64,000 nucleotides of DNA from Methylobacterium dankookense (GCF_902141855.1 NZ_CABFVH010000016.1:46463-110462); one strand, 5' to 3'. Positions 9,601 to 17,481 are shown, counted from the first letter of the stretch. The notes: a model not told the origin generated them from the letters alone. A program made the numbers and translations.

Positions 9601-9853
9601 CGCCGCCGACCGGCTGGTGCCGATCCTGATGACCTCGCTGGTGACCGGGCTCGGGCTGATGCCGCTGGCGCTCGGCGCCGGCGAGCCCGGCCGCGAGATC
9701 GAGGGGCCGATGGCGATCGTGATCCTCGGCGGCCTCGTCACCTCGACGGTGCTGAACCTGCTCGTCCTGCCGGGCCTGGCGCTCCGCTTCGCCCGCTTCG
9801 GCGGGGAGGAGGCGAAGGTCGGAGCGGAAGCGCGGCCGCTCCCGCAGGCGTGA
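6665..9853 (+). CDS. RND heavy-metal efflux pump, CusA/CzcA family
   Basis: A 1062-residue inner-membrane proton-driven exporter. It shows the RND plan of two repeats, each with one TM helix, a large periplasmic loop and about five further TM helices. Family marks are the N-terminal KYDVFPEFAPPTV region and the intramembrane GEVVDDAVIGVENV motif that carries the proton-relay acidic residues in TM4. This HME-RND pattern points to export of monovalent or divalent metal ions, but the metal cannot be named from sequence. It overlaps the adaptor gene and is followed by a secreted-protein gene after about 60 bases. Confidence 0.93.
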   Translation: MTDSGTGGGHDGRPSGLQAALVGFSVRLPRVVLTLACALLVFGLFALGRAKYDVFPEFAPPTVVIQTEAPGLDPEQVEVLVTQAIEVAVNGLPGLETLRSSSIQGLSVITAVFRAGSDIDRVRQRVGERLVALTGRLPQGVMPPSMTALTSSTSTVLLVGLTSQTRDDLDLRTVADWTVRQRLLAVPGIAQVSVYGGGVRSLQVQVRPNDLVRFRVGLNDVLAAARKATGVRGAGFVDTANQRVVLRTEGQALDPEVLGRTVLVNEGGASVVLADVATVRAAPEPPISAALIDGKPGVLLMVGAQIGANTLEVTDRVEAALADLKPALTREGIAVRPDLFRPANFIAVANGNVLQALGIGGALVVIVLFVFLADWRTSLISAAAIPLSLVAAVLALMAAGESLNTMTLGGLAIAIGEVVDDAVIGVENVVRRLRERRAAGDPTSSARIVLDAILEVRTAVAYATFAVLLVFLPVLALSGVAGRLFGPLALAYIFAVVASLAVALTVTPALSLLLLGGRAGGQAAGAHEPPVMAWSRARYAGLLTRIGRHPRWMMALAVLTTLGGAALLPLLGGTFLPDLKEGHLILHMAGAPGTSLQESQRMGVRITDALRAIPGIRAVASQIGRAEAGQDTAGTHYSEIHIDLDQGLDGAAQKAVEARIRALAAGFPGAHFSLKTFLTERIEETVSGFTAPVVVNLIGNDLDRIDSAAKAVARELAEVRGARDVQQVSPAGMPQVNASLRPADLRHWGLDAIEVLESVRTAYQGDVVGQSYVGNAVFNVIVILDERARGRIAGLGELPLRTPGGRYIRLSQVADIYETTGRYQVQHQGAQRVQAVTANVVGRDIGSFVAAAKRKIAKEVRLPEGVYVSFAGSAEAQAQARRDLLLHSGLAGLGIVLLLAVVTGSGANLALVLVNLPFAFVGGVVAVAATGGLLSLGSIVGFVTLFGISLRNTIMMIAHYEHLVVAEGQPWDAATAIRGAADRLVPILMTSLVTGLGLMPLALGAGEPGREIEGPMAIVILGGLVTSTVLNLLVLPGLALRFARFGGEEAKVGAEARPLPQA

Positions 9854-9912
9854 GGCTCCGCCCGGGCCGGAACCTGCTATGGAGGATCCCGATTCCGGAG
9901 GATTCGATTCTC

Positions 9913-10428
9913 ATGCGTCCGGCCCTGCGCCTCGCCCTCGCGGCCCTGCTCGTCACCGCCTGCCCCGCCCTGTCGGCCCCGGCGCCGGCCGGGCCGCCGC
10001 CGAGCCTGCCGGCACCGCCGCTCGCGCCGCCAGCTCCGAATTCTCCCGCCAATCCCCCCGCGAGCCCGCCCGCATCCGACCCGCAGGCGATCCCGACCTT
10101 CCCCATGCACCGCGTGGTGCCGCGGGGCGAGGTGCGCGCCATCGGCTTCTTCACCTCGCTCTACCCGGATTGCTCCGCGATCGGCCCGGTGGTGATCCGC
10201 ACGCTGAGCCCGCCCCAGCACGGGCGCGTCAGCTTCACGGCGGTCGATTCCTTCCCGCGCTACGGGCCGAGCGCGCCGCTCGCCGCCTGCAACGCCCGCA
10301 AGGTGCCGGGCACGCGGATGACCTACGAGCCGGAGGAGGGCTTCGAGGGCCTCGACGGCTTCCGCCTGCTGGTGATCAACGCCGACGGCACCGCCGCCGA
10401 GTACGACGCCAAGGTCTCGGTGCGATAG
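9913..10428 (+). CDS. Secreted hypothetical protein with Pro-rich linker
   Basis: About 171 residues: a signal peptide (MRPALRLALAALL...), a 50-residue Pro/Ala linker, then a compact domain with two Cys and a beta-rich pattern ending YEPEEGFEGLDGFRL...AKVSVR, which looks like an Ig/cadherin-like fold. ATG 9913 is chosen because GGAGGA (9897-9902) stands 10 bases upstream; the frame opens earlier but without such a site. It follows the RND pump closely and could be cotranscribed. Role unknown, periplasmic or surface location inferred. Confidence 0.7.
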   Translation: MRPALRLALAALLVTACPALSAPAPAGPPPSLPAPPLAPPAPNSPANPPASPPASDPQAIPTFPMHRVVPRGEVRAIGFFTSLYPDCSAIGPVVIRTLSPPQHGRVSFTAVDSFPRYGPSAPLAACNARKVPGTRMTYEPEEGFEGLDGFRLLVINADGTAAEYDAKVSVR

Positions 10429-10438
10429 GGCGCGTCGA

Positions 10439-11518
10439 TCAGAGCCGGACCAGCGCCGCCCGGGGCACGCGGCGCGCGCCCGGCGCCGGGTCGGCTTGGT
10501 GGTCGAAGCTGCGGAAGGTGTTCCGGGCCGCGGCCTTGGCCGCGTAGAGCGCCCCGTCGGCGCGGGCGAACAGCTCGGCCGGCTCGCAGCCGGCCTGCCG
10601 GGCGATGCCCACCGAGGCGCCGAGCTGCAGGGTCAGGCCCGCATGCCGCACGGGCTCGGCGAGCGCCGCCACGATCCGCGCGGCGAGACGCTCCGGCAGG
10701 GCGGGATCGGGCAGGCCTTCCAGGAGGACGGCGAACTCGTCGCCGCCGATCCGCGCCACGAGGCCCATGGGCGCGCGGGCCTCGGCGCAGGTCTCCGCGC
10801 AGACGCGGCGGATCCGGGCCGCCATCTCCGCGAGGCAGGCATCGCCCACCGCGTGGCCGTGGCCGTCATTGACCGGCTTGAACCGGTCGAGGTCGACGAG
10901 GAGGAGGGCGCCCCCGCCCCGGCCGCCGAGCGCGGCGAGGCGCGCCTCGAACACCGCGCGGTTGGCGAGCCCGGTGAGGGCGTCGCGCTCGGCGAGCATC
11001 CGCAGCCGCTCCAGCTCCTGCCGCTCGGCGGTGACGTCGCGCTTCAGCCCGAACAGCCGCACCGGCACCCCGTCCGCGCAGGCGACCGAGGCGCTGATCC
11101 GGATCCAGCGATGCTGCCCCTGGGCGGTGACGATCTCGGCGTCGAGATCGAAGCCGCGCCGGGCGGCCAGCGCCGCGGCGCGCACCCGCTCCAGCATCGC
11201 GAGGGAATCCGGCGGGTAGTGGTCGAGGGCCCGCCCGCGGCGCAGGGCAGTCCCACGCGGCAGCCCGAACAGGTCGTAGACCGCGTCGGTCCAGGTCAGG
11301 CTCTCGTCGGCGAGCCGGCACTCGAACACGCCGAACCCGGCCGCCGCCACCGCCTCCGCTGCCGGCCCGTGGGGCCGATCGCGGCTCCGGGCGTTCCGGG
11401 CCTCGACCTCGGCGCAGAGGGTGGCGAGCCGCTCCAGGCGGACGCCGCGGACGAGGGAGAGGCCGCAGGGGAGGGCGGGGCGGGGACGCGACGGGTCGGG
11501 AACGGCGTCGTGGGACAT
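10439..11518 (-). CDS. PAS-GGDEF diguanylate cyclase
   Basis: A 359-residue protein predicted to make cyclic di-GMP. A PAS domain (residues about 60-175, with the PAC-like GQHRWIRISASVACADG stretch) is followed by a GGDEF domain (about 185-345) whose active site RIGGDEF is intact near residues 256-262. The end ALYAAKAAARNTFRSF matches the usual close of the domain. No membrane segment or EAL domain is present, so it is cytoplasmic. Convergent with the upstream secreted-protein gene; only 10 bases separate the stops. Confidence 0.9.
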   Translation of the reverse strand: MSHDAVPDPSRPRPALPCGLSLVRGVRLERLATLCAEVEARNARSRDRPHGPAAEAVAAAGFGVFECRLADESLTWTDAVYDLFGLPRGTALRRGRALDHYPPDSLAMLERVRAAALAARRGFDLDAEIVTAQGQHRWIRISASVACADGVPVRLFGLKRDVTAERQELERLRMLAERDALTGLANRAVFEARLAALGGRGGGALLLVDLDRFKPVNDGHGHAVGDACLAEMAARIRRVCAETCAEARAPMGLVARIGGDEFAVLLEGLPDPALPERLAARIVAALAEPVRHAGLTLQLGASVGIARQAGCEPAELFARADGALYAAKAAARNTFRSFDHQADPAPGARRVPRAALVRL

Positions 11519-11667
11519 GCCGTGGGCTGGCCTGCACGTCGTGGAGCATGGAAGCGTGACTATGGCAGGATTGAAGTCCGGTTAACACCCGGGCTCGACC
11601 TGCCGCATCCGGTTCCGTCCCGGCCTGTCCTTGCGTTCGACCCGCCTCCACTCCGGCGGAGAGCGCC

Positions 11668-12276
11668 CTATCCGCGGATCCGCGCGGGGTTGCCGACGGC
11701 GACCGCGCCCGCGGGCACGTCGCGCGTCACCACGCTGCCGGCCCCGATGATCGCGTCGTCGCCGATGGTGACGCCCGGCATGATGAGCGCCCCGCCGCCG
11801 ATCCAGACATTCGCCCCGATGACGACCGGGCGCCCGAATTCCAGCATCTGCCGGCGCTGGGCCGGATCGCGCGGATGGTCGGCGGTGAGGATCTGCACGC
11901 CCGGTCCGATCTGGGTCATGTCGCCGATGGTGACCGCGACCACGTCGAGGACGCAGCAATTGAAGTTCATGAACACGCCGCGGCCGAGGCTGATGTTGTA
12001 GCCGTAGTCGCAATGGAAGGGCGGGCGGATGTTGCAGCCCTCCCCGACGCGGGCGAACATCTCCGCCAGGAGCGCCTGCCGCTCGGGCTGGCCCAGGGTG
12101 TTCGTCGCGTTGTAGCGGTCCATCCAGGCGGAGACGCGCCGGTTGTCGGCGGCGAGCTCCGGATCGTCGGCGATGTAGAGGTCGCCGGCGAGCATCCTCT
12201 GCTTCTGGGAGCGCGGGTCCGCCCCTTGGTCGGCCCCTTGGTCCATGCTCTCATCCAGCTCGTTCGCGCGCGTCAT
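11668..12276 (-). CDS. Maltose/sugar O-acetyltransferase (left-handed beta-helix family)
   Basis: A CoA-dependent O-acetyltransferase of about 202 residues, of the NodL/LacA/Maa type. The Mac domain is at the start (KQRMLAGDLYIADDPEL), and the hexapeptide-repeat beta-helix fills the C-terminal two thirds (IGPGVQILTADHPRD, the usual catalytic His region, then GGGALIMPGVTIGDDAIIGAGSVVTRD). The start is ATG 12276, 4 bases after GGAGAG; an upstream in-frame ATG adds 11 residues. No link to photosynthesis is evident. Confidence 0.9.
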   Translation of the reverse strand: MTRANELDESMDQGADQGADPRSQKQRMLAGDLYIADDPELAADNRRVSAWMDRYNATNTLGQPERQALLAEMFARVGEGCNIRPPFHCDYGYNISLGRGVFMNFNCCVLDVVAVTIGDMTQIGPGVQILTADHPRDPAQRRQMLEFGRPVVIGANVWIGGGALIMPGVTIGDDAIIGAGSVVTRDVPAGAVAVGNPARIRG

Positions 12277-12440
12277 GATCTCTCCGGGCTCGATCCGTCC
12301 GAACCCCACACATAGCCCGCGCAGCCGCCCGGATCAGGGACGCGGCGCTCTTTGGCCGGGGCGCTATCCCCTTCGGCGGCGCGTGCCCTAGTTCCCCTGG
12401 CCTCACGCGACGTCACGCGACTTCGGCCAGGAGGATCGGG

Positions 12441-12593
12441 ATGGGCTTCTTTATCGTCATCGCCTGTTCGTGGCTCGTCGTCGCCGGGCTCGACATCCTG
12501 GCCTCCCGGCGCCGCAACGAGATGGAGGCCGAGGGCATCCTCGTGCCCCGCAGCGGCGGCTCGGCCTACCTGAACCCGCCGCGCCCGTACTGA
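12441..12593 (+). CDS. Small single-span membrane protein, 50 aa
   Basis: A short gene supported by a strong AGGAGGA ribosome binding site 6 bases before the ATG. The product begins with one hydrophobic helix (MGFFIVIACSWLVVAGLDIL), then a basic patch SRRR and a polar tail ending NPPRPY, so an N-terminal anchor with cytoplasmic tail is likely. No family recognised. It is flanked by the acetyltransferase on the other strand and by a palindromic repeat directly after its stop. Confidence 0.55.
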   Translation: MGFFIVIACSWLVVAGLDILASRRRNEMEAEGILVPRSGGSAYLNPPRPY

Positions 12594-12600
12594 GGGCCCT

Positions 12601-12682
12601 CTCCTCCCCATCCAGATCGGGCCTGCCCGATCTGGACAGGCAAGAACGGATCTCGGGCAGGCCCGAGATCTGCGGGGAGGGG
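12601..12682. repeat. Paired-hairpin palindromic repeat (family B)
   Basis: Two hairpins, cores CCAGATCGGGC/GCCCGATCTGG and CGGATCTCGGGC/GCCCGAGATCTG, stand in inverted orientation with a spacer of about 12 bases and are bounded by CTCCTCCCC and GGGGAGG. No TAA, TAG or TGA occurs in any of the six frames. The element fills the space between two converging genes and may act as a terminator. Confidence 0.8.
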
Positions 12683-12708
12683 GAGACGCGCGGTCCCGAC
12701 CGCCGGCC

Positions 12709-13248
12709 TCAGCCCGTCTCGTCCGACCCGGGGGTGTGCTCCTCGCCGGCCGGGCGCCCGTCGTCGCGGGCGCGGTGGAGCAGGAAGATCGACGCCACCA
12801 TGGCGAGGATCAGCCCGGCCAGCACGCCGAGCTCGATCATCGAGGCCTGGAACAGCGCCTGCTTCTCCGGCGTCCAGTCCTTGCTGTGGGTGATCTCCGA
12901 GGATTGCAGGGTCACCACCAGCACGCGCCGGATCGAGGCGATCAGCCCGACGATCAGGAACGGCTCGCAGGTCAGCTTCCCCGAGCGCATGGAGACCCGC
13001 ACCGTGTGCAGGATCTCGACCAGCATCAGCAGGAAGAGCAGCCGGTCGACCACTTCGAGGAGCTGCGGCGCGCGGCCGAGCGAGTGACTGGCCTCCAGCG
13101 TCAGCCGCCCGGCATCGAACAGCGCGAGGATGGCGGTGGCCGCAAGCAACAGGCCGAGGATCGCGTAGATCGCGTGCTCGGTGTGCAGGAACAGGAAGGT
13201 CGAGGCCCGGGTCAGCGTGCCCGGCTCCTCCTGCGACTCGTCGGCCAT
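12709..13248 (-). CDS. PsiE-like phosphate-starvation-inducible membrane protein
   Basis: About 179 residues with four hydrophobic helices: residues about 25-45, 65-85, 98-118 and 140-160. The pattern LLEVVDRLLFLLMLVEILHTVRVSM and ...GLIASIRRVLVVTLQS fits the PsiE family of small inner-membrane proteins of unknown function. ATG 13248 follows GGAGG at 7 bases; a longer frame would run into repeat DNA. The tail (RARDDGRPAGEEHTPG) is polar. No Pho box was searched for reliably. Confidence 0.8.
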   Translation of the reverse strand: MADESQEEPGTLTRASTFLFLHTEHAIYAILGLLLAATAILALFDAGRLTLEASHSLGRAPQLLEVVDRLLFLLMLVEILHTVRVSMRSGKLTCEPFLIVGLIASIRRVLVVTLQSSEITHSKDWTPEKQALFQASMIELGVLAGLILAMVASIFLLHRARDDGRPAGEEHTPGSDETG

Positions 13249-13360
13249 CGCGCCCCTCCTGGTGCGTGCCTGCGGTCCGGCGGGATCCGGTCGGCCCACA
13301 CCCCGCTCGCAGGTCATTCCCGTTCCCGTTCCCAAACGCCTTCCGCGAAAGGCGCGGGTC

Positions 13361-13443
13361 CCCTCTCCACCCAAGTCGGGCCTGCCCGACTTGGGCATCC
13401 GGGTGCGGATCTCGGGCAGGCCCGAGATCCGTCGGGAGAGGGA
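13361..13443. repeat. Paired-hairpin palindromic repeat (family B')
   Basis: Stem arms CCCAAGTCGGGC/GCCCGACTTGGG and CGGATCTCGGGC/GCCCGAGATCCG, flanked by CCCTCTCC and GGGAGAGGG. Compared with family B the first stem has AAGT/ACTT in place of AGAT/ATCT, a change on both arms that keeps pairing. Free of stop triplets in all six frames. The gap 13249-13630 holds this copy and a family A copy and no gene I can support. Confidence 0.8.
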
Positions 13444-13512
13444 CAGGGTGAGGGTCGAGAACGCGCCGGATAAGGCGGAGCCGGAGCCGCCTCACCGTCG
13501 CGACCACTCCGG

Positions 13513-13565
13513 AAGCTTCTCATCCCTCACCCCAACCCTCCCCCGAACGGGAGAGGGGGCGCGTC
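13513..13565. repeat. Palindromic repeat (family A)
   Basis: Contains CTCATCCCTCACCCCAACC followed by the palindrome CCCTCCCCCGAACGGGAGAGGG and GGCGCGTCGC. The same arrangement occurs near 26158, 46675 and 49343, and in reverse near 26051 and 40148. Confidence 0.7.
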
Positions 13566-13630
13566 GCGCTCGGCCGATACCCTCGTGCGGATCCGATACG
13601 GTCTCTCCGCCGAGAGAGGGCGCCCCCGGC

Positions 13631-15265
13631 TCACGGCCGGGCCGGCGTCGCCGGCGCGCCGGCGCTCGCTCGCTTCTCCGGGTTGCGGGCCTGGCTGTAG
13701 GCGATGCTGGCGAAGGAGCCGAGCACCGAGGCCCAGGGGCGGGCGGCCTCCGGGGCGCCGGCCTTCTGGCGCTCCAGATAGGGGTCCTTGCCCACCTGGC
13801 AGAACAGGCTGGTGAGGCCGTTGACGAGGGCGTCGTCCACGCTCTGGCCGCCGGTCTCGGCCGGCTTGGCGCCGTAGGCCGCCTTCACCTGCGGCAGGAG
13901 CTGGGCCAGGATCGGCACGACCTTCTCCTGGGTGACCGGCTCGCGGGCGAGGCCCTTGAGCCGCTCGGCCGCGCCGGCCGAGTCGAAGGCCTTGCGCACC
14001 GTGTCCTGCGCGACCTCGGCGCAGGGGGCGTTGCCAGCGAGCATGGTCTGGGTCGCCGCCCGCGCGTCGGAGGCGGCGCTGTCGGAATCGATCACCGGCG
14101 CGCTGTTGCCCCAGCTGTTGCGGATGTAGTCCACGACGTTGCGGACCTCGACATCGGTCATCTCCTGGCCGATCGCCGGCATCGGCGCGTAGCCGCTCTG
14201 CGCAGCCAGCCCGCCATAGATCACCCGCAGCACCGTCTCGGGGCCCCTGGACTGCACCGAGGTGTTGCCGGCGAGCGCCGGCACCGCGCCCGGGATGCCC
14301 TTGCCGTCCGGCTGGTGGCAGGAGGAGCAGTAGGTGAGGTAGGTGGCGCCCCCCGGCGCGCCCTTGCCGTCGAAGGCCTGGAGGTTCTTCTCCTGGTAGG
14401 TCTGCTTGGCGGGGACCGTGCGCAGATACGCGACCATCGCCTTGAGGTCGGCGTCGGACATCTTCGAGAGCGATTCCTCGATGGTCTGGCGCATCGGGCC
14501 GGCGGCCACGCCCGGGCGGGTGCCCGGCGCCGTGCCGGTCTTCAGGTAGGTGACCACCTCCATGTCGGACCATGCGCCGATGCCCTGGTGGCCGTCCGGC
14601 GTGATGTTGGGGGCGTACCAGCCGTCGATGACGCCGCCGCCGAAGCGGCCGGCGAGGCTCGTATTGCCCACGAGCTTGCGCTCGTTGTGGCACATCCCGC
14701 AATGGCCGAGCCCCTCCACGAGGTAGGCGCCGCGGTTGACCTCGGCGCTGGCCTGCGGGTCCGGCTTGAAGCGGCCCTCGCCGAAGAAGGCGGTGCGCCA
14801 GGTGACGAGCGTGGTGCGCACGTTGAACGGGAAGGGGATCTCGTTGTCCTTGCGCGCCTCCTTCACCGGGGGCAGCGACTTCAGGAAGGCGAAGATCGCC
14901 TTGGTGTCCTCGTCGGTGACCTTGGTGTACCAGCCGAACGGGAAGGCCGGGTAGAGATACTCGCCGTCGTCGCCGATGCCCTGGCGGAAGGCGCGCTCGA
15001 AGGTGGCGTAGTCCCACTTGCCGATGCCGGTCTCCGGGTCCGGCGTCAGGTTCGGCGTCATGATCGCGCCGATCGGGGTGTTGAGCCGGTAGTTGCCGGC
15101 AAACGGCTTGCCCCCCGGCGCCGTGTGGCAGGCCACGCAATCGCCCGCCGTGACGAGGTATTTGCCGCGCGCGATCAGGTCGGGATCGGCGGGGTTCGGG
15201 TCCTGCGCCGCGGCCGGGGCGGCGGCGAGGAGCCCGGCGAGGGCGAGGGCGGCGATGCGGTCCAT
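13631..15265 (-). CDS. Three-haem cytochrome c, dehydrogenase-subunit type
   Basis: A 544-residue exported c-type cytochrome. After a signal peptide (residues 1-20) there are three cytochrome c domains with haem motifs CVACH (43-47), CGMCH and CSSCH, each followed by the expected Met-containing region. This is the plan of the membrane cytochrome subunit of alcohol, aldehyde or gluconate dehydrogenases. Unusually, about 150 residues follow the third domain, Ala-rich with two Cys, and match nothing I know. ATG 15265 is preceded by GGAGGAGA. No dehydrogenase subunit gene is adjacent, so the electron donor is unknown. Confidence 0.88.
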   Translation of the reverse strand: MDRIAALALAGLLAAAPAAAQDPNPADPDLIARGKYLVTAGDCVACHTAPGGKPFAGNYRLNTPIGAIMTPNLTPDPETGIGKWDYATFERAFRQGIGDDGEYLYPAFPFGWYTKVTDEDTKAIFAFLKSLPPVKEARKDNEIPFPFNVRTTLVTWRTAFFGEGRFKPDPQASAEVNRGAYLVEGLGHCGMCHNERKLVGNTSLAGRFGGGVIDGWYAPNITPDGHQGIGAWSDMEVVTYLKTGTAPGTRPGVAAGPMRQTIEESLSKMSDADLKAMVAYLRTVPAKQTYQEKNLQAFDGKGAPGGATYLTYCSSCHQPDGKGIPGAVPALAGNTSVQSRGPETVLRVIYGGLAAQSGYAPMPAIGQEMTDVEVRNVVDYIRNSWGNSAPVIDSDSAASDARAATQTMLAGNAPCAEVAQDTVRKAFDSAGAAERLKGLAREPVTQEKVVPILAQLLPQVKAAYGAKPAETGGQSVDDALVNGLTSLFCQVGKDPYLERQKAGAPEAARPWASVLGSFASIAYSQARNPEKRASAGAPATPARP

Positions 15266-15344
15266 GGTGCTCTCCTCCGGGTTACCGCCGGGAGACAGGT
15301 GCAAATGCACGCAAGGTCGGGGAGTCCGCCCCACGGGCGGGCCC

Positions 15345-15773
15345 TCAGGCTCTGTGTCGGCCCCGGTGCCGAAGCGGCGCGACGCGGCCCGGCGCCCGGG
15401 CCGCAGGACCCGGATGAGGGCCCGGATGCGGGGGAGCATGCGCGGGCAACGCGGGCGGCTCCGGCGATGTTGCGACGGGTTCCCTGCGGCGAAGCGCCTC
15501 CGCCCGGCGCAAGCCCATCTCGGTGAGGTGGGCGGCGAAGGCGGCTGCGAGCGCGGCGGCGATCCAGGGCCAGGGCGCGCCGACCAGCGTCGCGCGGAGC
15601 GCCAGCAGCAGCCCGGCCCCCGCGGCGAGGCCGGCGAGGAGCGGCGCGCGCGGGCCGAGGCGCCCGGGCAGGAGGGCGACGAGCAGGGCCTCGGCGGCGA
15701 CGAGGAGGAGGATCGCGTCGGCGATCCGACCCGACTCGAACAGCGGGGCGAACAGGTGGCCGAGCGCCTCCAT
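15345..15773 (-). CDS. Small hydrophobic membrane protein downstream of tspO
   Basis: About 142 residues with roughly three to four hydrophobic helices in residues 15-90, then a Pro/His/Arg-rich tail. It starts one base after the tspO stop (TGAGATG), so it is translationally coupled to tspO and is probably the last gene of the bchG operon. A start at 15791 inside tspO would add six residues. Not a family I recognise. Confidence 0.6.
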   Translation of the reverse strand: MEALGHLFAPLFESGRIADAILLLVAAEALLVALLPGRLGPRAPLLAGLAAGAGLLLALRATLVGAPWPWIAAALAAAFAAHLTEMGLRRAEALRRREPVATSPEPPALPAHAPPHPGPHPGPAARAPGRVAPLRHRGRHRA

Positions 15774-15774
15774 C

Positions 15775-16272
15775 TCAGCCGCCCCGCGCATCGGCCGCGA
15801 GGCCGGGATTGAGCCGCAGGATGCGCAGGTTCAGGAATGCGGCCACGCCGACCCAGCCGAGATAGGGCAGGAGCAGCACGGCCCCGGCGAGGCTGACGCG
15901 GGCGAGCAGGATCACCAGCAGCAGGATCGAGAGCCAGAGCAGCACGATCTCGGCGAGCGCCCAGTCCGGCCGGCGCAGCTGGAAGAACAGCACGCTCCAG
16001 GCGATGTTGAGCACCGCGTTGAGACCGAAGGCAGAGAGCAGCAGGGTGCGCTCGGCCGTGCCCGCGCTCGCGCTCCAGCCGAGGCTCGCGGAGGCCGCGG
16101 CCAGCGCCAGGATCACGGCCCAGATCGGCCCGAAGGCCCGGTCCGGCGGCTTCCAGGCCGGCACGCGAAGGCTGCGGTACCACGCGTCGGTGCGCGTCGC
16201 GACGCCGCCGGCGAACCCGACGAGGAGGGCGGCGGCGCCCGCGACGAGGACGGGGAGGATGGACCCGCTCAC
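15775..16272 (-). CDS. tspO: TspO/CrtK tryptophan-rich sensory protein
   Basis: A five-helix membrane protein of 165 residues, homologous to the mitochondrial benzodiazepine receptor. It binds tetrapyrroles and in Rhodobacter dampens photosynthesis gene expression in response to oxygen. The family marks are WYRSLRVPAWKPPDRAFGPIW near residue 35 and LNIAWSVLFFQLRRPDWAL, which carries the conserved Asn/Trp/Phe pattern. The GTG start overlaps the bchP stop (GTGA), so it is the fourth gene of the bchG operon. Confidence 0.95.
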   Translation of the reverse strand: MSGSILPVLVAGAAALLVGFAGGVATRTDAWYRSLRVPAWKPPDRAFGPIWAVILALAAASASLGWSASAGTAERTLLLSAFGLNAVLNIAWSVLFFQLRRPDWALAEIVLLWLSILLLVILLARVSLAGAVLLLPYLGWVGVAAFLNLRILRLNPGLAADARGG

Positions 16273-17477
16273 GGCGAGACCCAGCGGAACAGGTGGGCGA
16301 GGTCCTTCAGGAAGATCCGCACATGGGCGACGGGCTTCCTGCGCACCAGCTCCTTGTTCATGTAGGCGTCCCAGGTGAGCTGCTGCACGTCCTTGTCCCG
16401 GCAGATCGAGACGAAGCGCTCGCGCAGGCCGTCGCTGCGGTACCAGACCCACTGCATCATCCGCAGGATCAGGAAGACGCGCCCGTGCAGGCGCATGAAG
16501 CGGGCCCGCGCCCCGGCGAGCGCCCGCGCGTCGCCGGTGGCGAGGAAGGCCTGCGCCGCCTCGGCCGCGAGACGGCCGCCGAGCATCGCGTAGTAGATGC
16601 CCTCGCCCGAGGCCGGGGCGACGATGCCGGCGGCGTCCCCCGTGAGGAGCACGTCGCGGCCGTTGTCCCAGCGCCGCAGGGGCTTCAGGGGCAGCGGCGC
16701 GCCCTCGCCGCGGACGAGGGCGCCCTGGTCGAGGCCGGATTCGGCGCGGAGCTTCCGGATGGCGCCGCGCAGGGAGAAGCCCTTGCGGGCGCTGCCCGTG
16801 CCGACGCTGATCGTCTCGCCGTGCGGGAAGATCCAGGCGTAGAAATCCGGCGAGAGCCGGCCCTGGTAGTAGACGTCGCAGCGGCTCGCCTCGCAATCGG
16901 CGGGCGCGGCCGGCTTCCGCACGATCTCGTGGTAGGCGAAGACCTGCCGCATGGCGGCGTGGCCGGGGATCTCGGCGCGGCCGACCGGGGAGCTCGCCCC
17001 GTCGGCGCCGATGACGAGGCGGGCGGTGACGCGGCGCTCGTTGCCGTCCTCCCGGCCGCCCTCCCGGAAATGCACGGTCGTGAGCCCGTCCGCACGGGTG
17101 ATGCGGAGGAACAGGCCGTCGCGGCGCTGCGCCCCGGCCTCGGCGGCGCGGGCGCGCAGCCAGGGGTCGAACTGCTCGCGGTCGACCATGCCGACGAAGC
17201 CCTCGCCCACCGGCATGTCGACGGCCTTGCCGGATGGCGCCACCATCCGGGCGGCGCGGATGCGCGCGACGAGGAGATGGTCGGGGATCGCGAAGTCGCG
17301 GATCAGGCGGGGCGGGATGGCGCCGCCGCAGGGCTTGATCCGCCCGGCCCGGTCGAGGAGCAATACGCGGATCCCGGCGCGGGCCAGCTCGGTGGCGGCG
17401 GTGGCGCCGGCCGGCCCGCCGCCCACCACTACCACGTCGAAGGTCTCCGGGGTCTGGGGCGCGGCGGGATCGGCCAT
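16269..17477 (-). CDS. bchP: Geranylgeranyl reductase BchP
   Basis: Reduces the geranylgeranyl tail of bacteriochlorophyll to phytyl in three NADPH-dependent steps. The 402-residue flavoprotein begins with the FAD-binding fold VVVVGGGPAGATAATELARAG (residues about 15-35), then DRAGRIKPCGGAIPPR, and the second FAD motif LTGDAAGIVAPASGEGIYYAM. Length matches BchP (about 390-410). It lies 4 bases after the PucC-like gene and overlaps tspO by 4 bases. The GAGG before its ATG lies in the end of the upstream gene. Confidence 0.96.
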   Translation of the reverse strand: MADPAAPQTPETFDVVVVGGGPAGATAATELARAGIRVLLLDRAGRIKPCGGAIPPRLIRDFAIPDHLLVARIRAARMVAPSGKAVDMPVGEGFVGMVDREQFDPWLRARAAEAGAQRRDGLFLRITRADGLTTVHFREGGREDGNERRVTARLVIGADGASSPVGRAEIPGHAAMRQVFAYHEIVRKPAAPADCEASRCDVYYQGRLSPDFYAWIFPHGETISVGTGSARKGFSLRGAIRKLRAESGLDQGALVRGEGAPLPLKPLRRWDNGRDVLLTGDAAGIVAPASGEGIYYAMLGGRLAAEAAQAFLATGDARALAGARARFMRLHGRVFLILRMMQWVWYRSDGLRERFVSICRDKDVQQLTWDAYMNKELVRRKPVAHVRIFLKDLAHLFRWVSP

Positions 17478-17481
17478 GGCG

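Noticed and set aside
13181..15526. 781-codon plus-strand frame opposite the cytochrome c gene
   Set aside because: Antisense shadow that also runs through palindromic repeats; the minus-strand cytochrome has three haem motifs and a good start.
15345..16183. tRNA or small RNA near tspO
   Set aside because: No cloverleaf or T-loop consensus could be found anywhere in the window by eye.
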